5,478 nucleotides of DNA from NCBI GenBank assembly GCA_025935445.1, contig JAICVG010000105.1:1-5478 (forward strand), in the 5' to 3' direction. Position numbers and translations under genes: made by a program. Each line of letters opens with the position of its first letter. Position 1 is the first letter of the stretch. The notes beneath the pieces are model-generated. The model saw only the letters and a program-made list of their open reading frames with translations. It did no database searches and was not told the origin of the DNA. This stretch comes from Nitrososphaera sp. (GTDB lineage Archaea; Thermoproteota; Nitrososphaeria; Nitrososphaerales; Nitrososphaeraceae). This document shows, one piece after another, positions 1 through 3,876 of this stretch.

Positions 1-347
1 ACTCAAGAATTGTTAAAGGAAGTCAGAATATCAATGAATATAACAAAACTTTTGTTGCAACTGGAGTAACAAATGTAAGGGTATTTTGTAGTTATGTTTT
101 TTCTCGCCTGTGCAAGTGAGGTAGTCAACAAAGTAATGATCGTCGGTAGCTGCCAAAAATAATAACTGAAGAAGAAAAAAAGCACCACAATCCCCGCAGC
201 AATAAAAAGTCTTCAGGGAAATAGAGAATAATAACTTTAGTCCTCTAGGCTTTGGTATTCAGGTGCCTGATGTTAGTAGGTTCTTGACTACTTAGGAGAA
301 TGCTACGAACTTGGCAATTAGCGTACAATTTTTGGCAATAATTTCAT
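1..347. other. AT-rich stretch, no confident gene
   Basis: No convincing complete gene is visible here. On the plus strand two frames are open from the window edge: frame 1 to a TAA at 67-69 and frame 3 to a TGA at 117-119. Either could be the tail of a gene starting outside the window, but both cannot be. On the minus strand a 61-codon frame (3-188, GTG start) encodes a Phe-rich, low-complexity product and looks like chance. Near the right end an 8-bp word (ttggcaat) occurs twice, at 311-318 and 332-339, exactly 21 bp apart. Confidence 0.6.
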
Positions 348-470
348 TTACCGACCACCAGCCTTATCTGAGTAGAATCCTCGCCTCGAAGCCTCATAGG
401 CAACAAGACATGCCATTGTGGTCAATATGGATCCCATGTAGCTAAGACGGCGCATTCCTATGCATAGCAT
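348..470 (-). CDS. Candidate 40-residue single-pass membrane protein
   Basis: Short ORF of 40 codons with ATG at 468-470 and TAA at 348-350. A second in-frame ATG at 453-455 would give a 35-residue product beginning MRRLSYMGS. The product looks like a natural mini membrane protein: a short basic N-terminus, a hydrophobic stretch at about residues 11-27 (YMGSILTTMACLVAYEA), then a basic tail with RRGFYSDK and ending GGR. This arrangement predicts one transmembrane helix. Local GC is higher than in the flanking gap, which fits coding sequence. There is no clear Shine-Dalgarno; a weak AT-rich element on the minus strand near 515-522 could serve as a TATA box with a leader of about 20 nt. I do not recognise the family. 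The ORF could be chance, as an open frame of this length is not rare. Confidence 0.35.
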   Translation of the reverse strand: MLCIGMRRLSYMGSILTTMACLVAYEASRRGFYSDKAGGR

Positions 471-786
471 TTTTGAAAAACACCCAGGTTCAATCACATG
501 GAAATCGTAGAAGATCTTAATTCATAATCACAAAAAAACATAAGAGCCACAAAAATAGTATTGACTCGACTGTCCACTATATAGACTCGAAAACAATCCA
601 AATGATTGCAATCCTTCCAGCCAAGCCTATGGGTTCTGTCTTGAAAATACCGCAGAGCTATTCAATGGTCATCTATTGGAATTGGAATTTTAAAAGGACT
701 TTCAATCAAGCTTCCCATACTAGCAATGGCTAGGAATATGTGTGGCAAAAAGAATGCCTGTCTGTGATGAAATCATTTAGCTAACG
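471..786. other. Gap with overlapping mini-ORFs, none confident
   Basis: Two small frames overlap here on opposite strands, so at most one is real. The plus frame runs from ATG at 602-604 to TAG at 731-733 (43 codons), about 20 bp downstream of a TATA-like ctatatag, a spacing compatible with a leaderless message. The minus frame runs from TTG at 746-748 to TGA at 662-664 (28 codons); it begins with a hydrophobic PHIFLAIASMGSLI segment and ends in a proline-rich tail (FKIPIPIDDH). Neither has a recognisable family or a Shine-Dalgarno sequence. Confidence 0.5.
563..590. repeat. 7-bp direct repeats flanking a TATA-like element
   Basis: The heptamer gactcga occurs at 563-569 and again at 584-590, a 21-bp period or about two DNA turns. 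Between the copies lies a symmetrical TATA-like octamer, ctatatag (577-584), whose last base is shared with the second copy. Repeats spaced by whole helical turns around a TATA box are the usual form of an archaeal regulator site. This is inference only, because no confident gene starts nearby. Confidence 0.35.
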
Positions 787-796
787 CATATATATC
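787..796 (+). promoter_or_regulatory. TATA box of the zinc-ribbon gene
   Basis: The element catatatatc is centred at about 791. Archaeal transcription normally begins roughly 25 bp downstream, here about 815-818. That leaves a leader of about 10 nt before the ATG at 828. It also puts the alternative GTG at 801 upstream of the transcript start, so the element decides between the two starts. Confidence 0.5.
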
Positions 797-827
797 TTGA
801 GTGAAAGGATGCTGCTGCGATCTAGAA

Positions 828-1127
828 ATGAGCATAACCAATGCTATTGAATCACAATTCATTTACGATGACAACCTGAAGCCAGAAAGACTTTCAACTG
901 CTGCTTATCACGACCACTCGCACGATGTTTCCTTTTTTCAAATCTGTCAGTCCTGTTTTTGGTCTGCGTCAGCTCTCCGTGAAACCAGGATGATTAAGAC
1001 ATGCCCTGCTTGTACAAGTGAGGCAATTGATTCTCTTCCTATATCTCCAAATGAGGCTTATACTTATGACGTCAGTAAACCAGCTGGCTTGAGTCTATCA
1101 TTCAAACCCTCCAATTCCAGAAGATAG
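828..1127 (+). CDS. Small zinc-ribbon protein, 99 residues
   Basis: This encodes a short, probably cytosolic protein with two CxxC pairs: C40-x2-C43 in the segment FQICQSCFW and C59-x2-C62 in KTCPAC, separated by 15 residues. That is the standard layout for one structural zinc. A His/Asp-rich patch, HDHSHD (28-33), precedes it. After the second pair comes IDSLPISPNEAYTYD and a C-terminal strand-like segment, GLSLSF. I associate this order (CxxCFW, CPxC, LPIS-NE, hydrophobic end) with small uncharacterised proteins of Nitrososphaeria; that is from memory and unverified. The role is unknown; nucleic-acid or protein binding is only a guess. The ATG at 828 is preferred over the GTG at 801 because of TATA-box spacing, and because the extra N-terminal residues (MKGCCCDLE) do not look conserved. 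There is no Shine-Dalgarno. T-rich DNA at 1238-1262 may end the transcript. Confidence 0.7.
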   Translation: MSITNAIESQFIYDDNLKPERLSTAAYHDHSHDVSFFQICQSCFWSASALRETRMIKTCPACTSEAIDSLPISPNEAYTYDVSKPAGLSLSFKPSNSRR

Positions 1128-1184
1128 AGAAGAAGAGCTATCTGGCTCCAAAATAAAAAATATATATGTAAAATACGAGAGACC

Positions 1185-1202
1185 AAAAACCGCTGCAGGC
1201 GG
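1185..1202 (-). terminator. Hairpin plus T-run, minus-strand terminator
   Basis: Read on the minus strand, a stem of ccgc/gcgg (1199-1202 pairing with 1190-1193) encloses a 5-base loop and is followed at once by five T (1185-1189). It lies about 43 nt past the stop of the minus-strand frameshifted ORF and could end that transcript. The stem is only 4 bp, though entirely G-C. Archaea usually need only a T-run, so the hairpin may be incidental. Confidence 0.4.
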
Positions 1203-1244
1203 CATCGCAATTATTACCGGGATATTTTCCAAAGGCTGTTATTT

Positions 1245-1383
1245 TTAATTACTTGGTTTTCGCTTTCCCTGAGACCTTCTCGCCAGTTCTTGCTGAAATT
1301 TACGCCTACCTTCTACATCTAATATCTCCCAGTTTTTCGCAAAAAAATTGATGTATGTCCTGAAAAAACCTAGATCTACTCAT
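1245..1383 (-). pseudogene. Short basic protein gene with a 1-base frameshift
   Basis: Reading from the ATG at 1381-1383 gives MSRSRFF and then soon runs out of frame. Reading the next frame to the TAA at 1245-1247 gives a convincing small-protein sequence with NFFAKNWEILDVEGRRKF, then QQELARRSQGKRKPSN at the end. If one base is removed from the run of six A at 1363-1368 (T on the coding strand), the two parts join into one 45-residue ORF. The product would be very basic at its C-terminus (many R and K), with an amphipathic charged middle and no cysteines or membrane segment. A loose AT-rich element at 1415-1420 could be its TATA box, and a hairpin with T-run lies past the stop. The break could be a pseudogene mutation, a homopolymer sequencing error or, less likely, programmed slippage. 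I do not recognise the family. Confidence 0.45.
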
Positions 1384-1620
1384 GCGTGAAGCTCTTCCTG
1401 TCAATGTTGTCTTGAAATATGCACACACAGGAGCATAAAATATGAATCTGGTCTGAAAAAGGATCTCGATCTCTATATATACAATGCATTTTTTGTTTAT
1501 AGAAGAAGATGGTTTTTAGAGAATCATTGATGCTATGAGATTTCTTTGAGCATGGTTTGCATGCTCTGTAGCCTTTGCCCCTGCATGGGACATTTACATC
1601 AAAATATACTAGGCTTGTCC
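1384..1620. other. Gap downstream of the HEPN-like gene
   Basis: No complete gene is visible. On the minus strand one frame stays open without a stop from 1663 down to a TAG at 1376-1378 (95 sense codons), overlapping the end of the 199-residue gene, but it has no ATG, GTG or TTG before 1489. It contains a C-x7-C-x2-C cluster (codons at 1585-1583, 1561-1559 and 1552-1550, residues PCRGKGYRACKPC). This may be chance or the remains of a zinc-binding protein. An AT-rich ctatatata element lies near 1472-1480. Confidence 0.5.
1548..1566. repeat. 7-bp perfect inverted repeat, 5-base loop
   Basis: The arm gagcatg (1548-1554) is the exact reverse complement of catgctc (1560-1566), with gtttg between them. 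It lies 55-73 nt past the stop of the 199-residue minus-strand gene. No T-run follows on either strand, so it is not a standard terminator. It could be an RNA stem in the 3' end of that transcript or a protein-binding palindrome. Confidence 0.4.
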
Positions 1621-2220
1621 TTACAGTAATGGTTCGCCTGCTCTTATCGAAAAAATAAGCTCTCTAACCTGCTGCAGGCTCTTCTCTAGATATTGAATTA
1701 CTTCCATATCCATAATAATATCGTCAGAGGGGTTGCCTTCAAATTCTCGCAGAACATTCAAGAAACGAACTTGCCGGCGCTTTGGTGGGAAGTCATGTAT
1801 AGGTATTACTTTCTTTAGAAAGGTTCTGTAAACTAATTGGTTCCTTAGCTCGCTTAACATATAGTACCAATTTCCACGCTGTCTAGCCCTATCCAACGGA
1901 GAGAGCAAATCAATCTTTTTGGTCTTGGCACTTAATGCACTTTGCACATTGGCAAAGTTGACGCGCTTTGTTGGTATTCCTAGGTCTAGTCTATCGTTTA
2001 TTTGAAAAAGCAAAGAATCCACGGCTCCGACAAGTTGTGATAAAAAGCAATCTACTTCCATTTCAACTTCAATTCTGGCGTTGTACTTGGCAATGTCTCC
2101 ATATACATTTTCGATTTCTTTAAGCCTGTTCAGATGCTGTTCAGCGGCGTAGAGTTTGAACTCTACCCTATCGTCTAGCAGCATTTTGATATGCCCTTCA
2201 TCATCCGAGACTGACGCCAT
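1621..2220 (-). CDS. HEPN-like helical protein, RNxxxY variant, 199 residues
   Basis: This encodes a soluble, mostly alpha-helical protein with no signal peptide or membrane segment. A charged helix at about 20-58 (many E, K and R) leads into CFLSQLVGAVDSLLFQIN (58-75). A linker follows, then a helix with NWYYMLSELRNQLVYR (117-132). This order of an acidic long helix, an AVDSLL helix and a W...LRNxxx helix resembles HEPN-type proteins, in which R-N-x3-H forms the RNase site. Here R126 and N127 are present, but Tyr131 (codon TAC at 1828-1830) stands where His is expected. The family call is from memory of motif layout and is unverified. The C-terminal third (PPKRRQVRFLNVLREFEG, then a final helix) is unassigned. 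The start is the ATG at 2218-2220; Met13 is an alternative. No Shine-Dalgarno is seen, so the message may be leaderless. It is divergent from ltrA, with no antitoxin-like partner beside it. Confidence 0.8.
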   Translation of the reverse strand: MASVSDDEGHIKMLLDDRVEFKLYAAEQHLNRLKEIENVYGDIAKYNARIEVEMEVDCFLSQLVGAVDSLLFQINDRLDLGIPTKRVNFANVQSALSAKTKKIDLLSPLDRARQRGNWYYMLSELRNQLVYRTFLKKVIPIHDFPPKRRQVRFLNVLREFEGNPSDDIIMDMEVIQYLEKSLQQVRELIFSIRAGEPLL

Positions 2221-2326
2221 ATGATTAAGGAGCCTTGATCATGTAGAATAATCTATCTAGTGTTTTTGAGCCTTTGATTACTGCCCGCATATAGGAAACA
2301 ATGAACCATATGTAAAAAGGCCTTCT

Positions 2327-2336
2327 CTATAAAAGG
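2327..2336 (+). promoter_or_regulatory. TATA box upstream of ltrA
   Basis: The sequence ctataaaagg is close to the archaeal TATA consensus and faces the plus strand. Transcription would begin near 2355-2360, giving a leader of about 75 nt before the TTG at 2433. The element sits in the loop of a short inverted repeat, gcctt (2320-2324) and aaggc (2333-2337), which could be an operator. A second AT-rich candidate, ttaaaata (2411-2418), is too close to the start codon unless translation starts further in. Confidence 0.5.
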
Positions 2337-2432
2337 CGATAAGGATATGGACATTATCAAAAGAAGAGATATGAAACTTTGATATTTAGTTGAAGCTTTT
2401 CTATTTCTTGTTAAAATAGTGGTACAAAGGTA

Positions 2433-3629
2433 TTGAGTGAAAAAGAAAACACTAGCAACAATGCAAACCGTCACGCAACATGGTTAGAACTCTTCTATGA
2501 CCTTGTTTTTGTAGTCGTTATCTTTCAACTTGCTCATAATTTAGAGGAAGATTTCTCATTAAACGGTTTTCTTGGTTTTTTGGCACTCTTCGTTCCTGTG
2601 TGGTGGTCGTGGATTGGTGCTGTCTTTTATGCTACTAGATTTGACACTGACGATTTGGGACACAGGATTCTAATACTTTTGCAAATGGTAGGTGCTGCTG
2701 CCTTGGCTGTAAATGTGTCTGATGCCTTAGAGAATGATTCTGCTGGTTTTGCTCTATCATATGCTGCCATTCGTATAATTCTTGTTTTAGAATATGTGCG
2801 AACAGGTATTAGCAAATCTTTTTCTTCTGCCACCCCTCTTATACGAAGATACAGCAGAGGTTTCTTATGTGCTGCAATTGTGTGGATTATCTCAGCATTT
2901 ATTCCTCCGCCATTTCGGTTCGTTTTATGGGGAATAGGGCTAGCAATAGATTTTGCAACGGTTATAACAGCAGGAAGATTGCATTCACAATTTGCACCAC
3001 ACATATCGCATCTACCTGAACGCATAGGTCTTTTCATAATAATAGTACTGGGAGAATCCGTCCTAGAAGTTGTGGCAGGAGTCCAAAACAGGGAATTCGA
3101 TATTTATTCTATGTTGATATTGGGCCTGGGTCTTAGCATACCTTTTGGTTTGTGGTGGCTGTACTTCGATAGTGTAGATGGGGCACCTATTCGTGCTCTA
3201 CGAGAAAAAGGCAGGATTGGCGTGTACTCACTTTGGACAATCGGACACTTTCCCCTTGTTGTTGGAATCACATCGGTTGGGGTTGGATTAGGACATATTA
3301 CATCAAACGCACAGGGGTTAGCTTTATCATACTCTGACCAATGGCTTGTATGTGGCAGTGTAGCATTGGCTTTGAGTGCTCAAGGGATATTACAACTCTC
3401 ATCTGCATATTATTACTTGTATGCTGGCTCTACTCAGGATTATAGCGCCAGTAGAAATTGGGCAACGTATAGAATAATTTCGGCCGGTATGATTCTTCTA
3501 ATTCCCATTTTACGTATCCCGTTGTCACCATTTTTGCTTGTCTGTATTTTGGCTGCCATTTGTACTGCACAAATAGTTATAGATTTAAAACAGCATCCTT
3601 ATCATCGTCGACGCCGAGTCTTGAAATGA
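2433..3629 (+). CDS. ltrA: LtrA-family integral membrane protein, 398 residues
   Basis: This is a polytopic cytoplasmic-membrane protein of the low temperature requirement A family. The name comes from a Listeria locus needed for growth in the cold; the molecular function and substrate are not established. The family signatures are clear: HATWLELFYDLVFVV at residues 14-28, HLPERIGLFIIIVLGES at 193-209, and WWLYFD at 241-246. I count about twelve hydrophobic helices, at roughly 19-37, 43-66, 78-98, 105-123, 142-158, 161-180, 197-215, 225-246, 263-286, 302-328, 345-362 and 366-385. A basic tail (HRRRRVLK) follows. The length is usual for the family. The TTG at 2433 is chosen because an in-frame stop lies at 2412-2414, no other start codon lies between, and the first signature begins by residue 14. 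AAGG sits only 2 nt before the TTG, too close for a normal Shine-Dalgarno. Codon use matches the AT-rich background. Confidence 0.95.
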   Translation: MSEKENTSNNANRHATWLELFYDLVFVVVIFQLAHNLEEDFSLNGFLGFLALFVPVWWSWIGAVFYATRFDTDDLGHRILILLQMVGAAALAVNVSDALENDSAGFALSYAAIRIILVLEYVRTGISKSFSSATPLIRRYSRGFLCAAIVWIISAFIPPPFRFVLWGIGLAIDFATVITAGRLHSQFAPHISHLPERIGLFIIIVLGESVLEVVAGVQNREFDIYSMLILGLGLSIPFGLWWLYFDSVDGAPIRALREKGRIGVYSLWTIGHFPLVVGITSVGVGLGHITSNAQGLALSYSDQWLVCGSVALALSAQGILQLSSAYYYLYAGSTQDYSASRNWATYRIISAGMILLIPILRIPLSPFLLVCILAAICTAQIVIDLKQHPYHRRRRVLK

Positions 3630-3635
3630 TTTTTT
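3630..3635 (+). terminator. T-run terminator after ltrA
   Basis: Six T follow directly on the TGA stop of ltrA, with no hairpin before them. Archaeal RNA polymerase commonly terminates at such T-tracts. The site also separates ltrA from the convergent reductase gene. Confidence 0.35.
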
Positions 3636-3876
3636 ACACGCAGTCACCGTTTCACAAGAAAAAGAGATTCTTTCAGAGGGTCATTAAATATTCTTAAAGA
3701 AGTGCAATCCTAACGAACTTGTAATAACCACATATTCACTATCTAACCTTAAATTATATAGTCAAAGTGTGATTTGTCAATTTCTGTGTGGCTATCATAC
3801 GCAGTCTTGTAATCCTGAAAATGCACTTCCTTTATAGCAGTGGCAAGCGATCTTGGTGCGGTTCGATCTGCTTCCT
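3636..3876. other. Convergent gap with a start-less minus-strand open frame
   Basis: This AT-rich gap lies between the convergent ltrA and reductase genes and holds no confident gene. On the minus strand a frame is open from about 3893, just inside the reductase 3' end, to a TAA at 3749-3751. It reads like protein (IEEADRTAPRSLATAIKEV, then HFQDYKTAYDSHTEIDKSHF) but its only usual start codon is a GTG at 3824-3826, which would give 25 residues. It could be the tail of an older gene cut by the arrival of the reductase DNA, or chance. The words acgcagtc (3637-3644, 3799-3806) and cttgtaat (near 3718 and 3806) each occur twice in the gap. Confidence 0.4.

Noticed and set aside
3..188. 61-codon minus-strand frame
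   Set aside because: It has a GTG start, a Phe-rich start from an A-run and no ribosome site, and it competes with plus-strand frames. Most likely chance.
484..505. ggttcaatc reminiscent of a tRNA T-loop
   Set aside because: The flanks do not form a 5-bp T-stem and no acceptor or anticodon arm is found around it.
2253..2474. 73-codon minus-strand frame with hydrophobic segments
   Set aside because: It overlaps the start of ltrA and covers the ltrA promoter. Its composition is what antisense AT-rich DNA gives, and no family or start signal is seen.
2627..3037. 136-codon minus-strand frame inside ltrA
   Set aside because: It lies wholly within a clearly real LtrA-family gene on the opposite strand and is a shadow of its codon pattern.
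3851..3875. ggttcgatc reminiscent of a tRNA T-loop near the GC boundary
   Set aside because: The stem does not pair and no cloverleaf is found, so a tRNA integration site is not supported.
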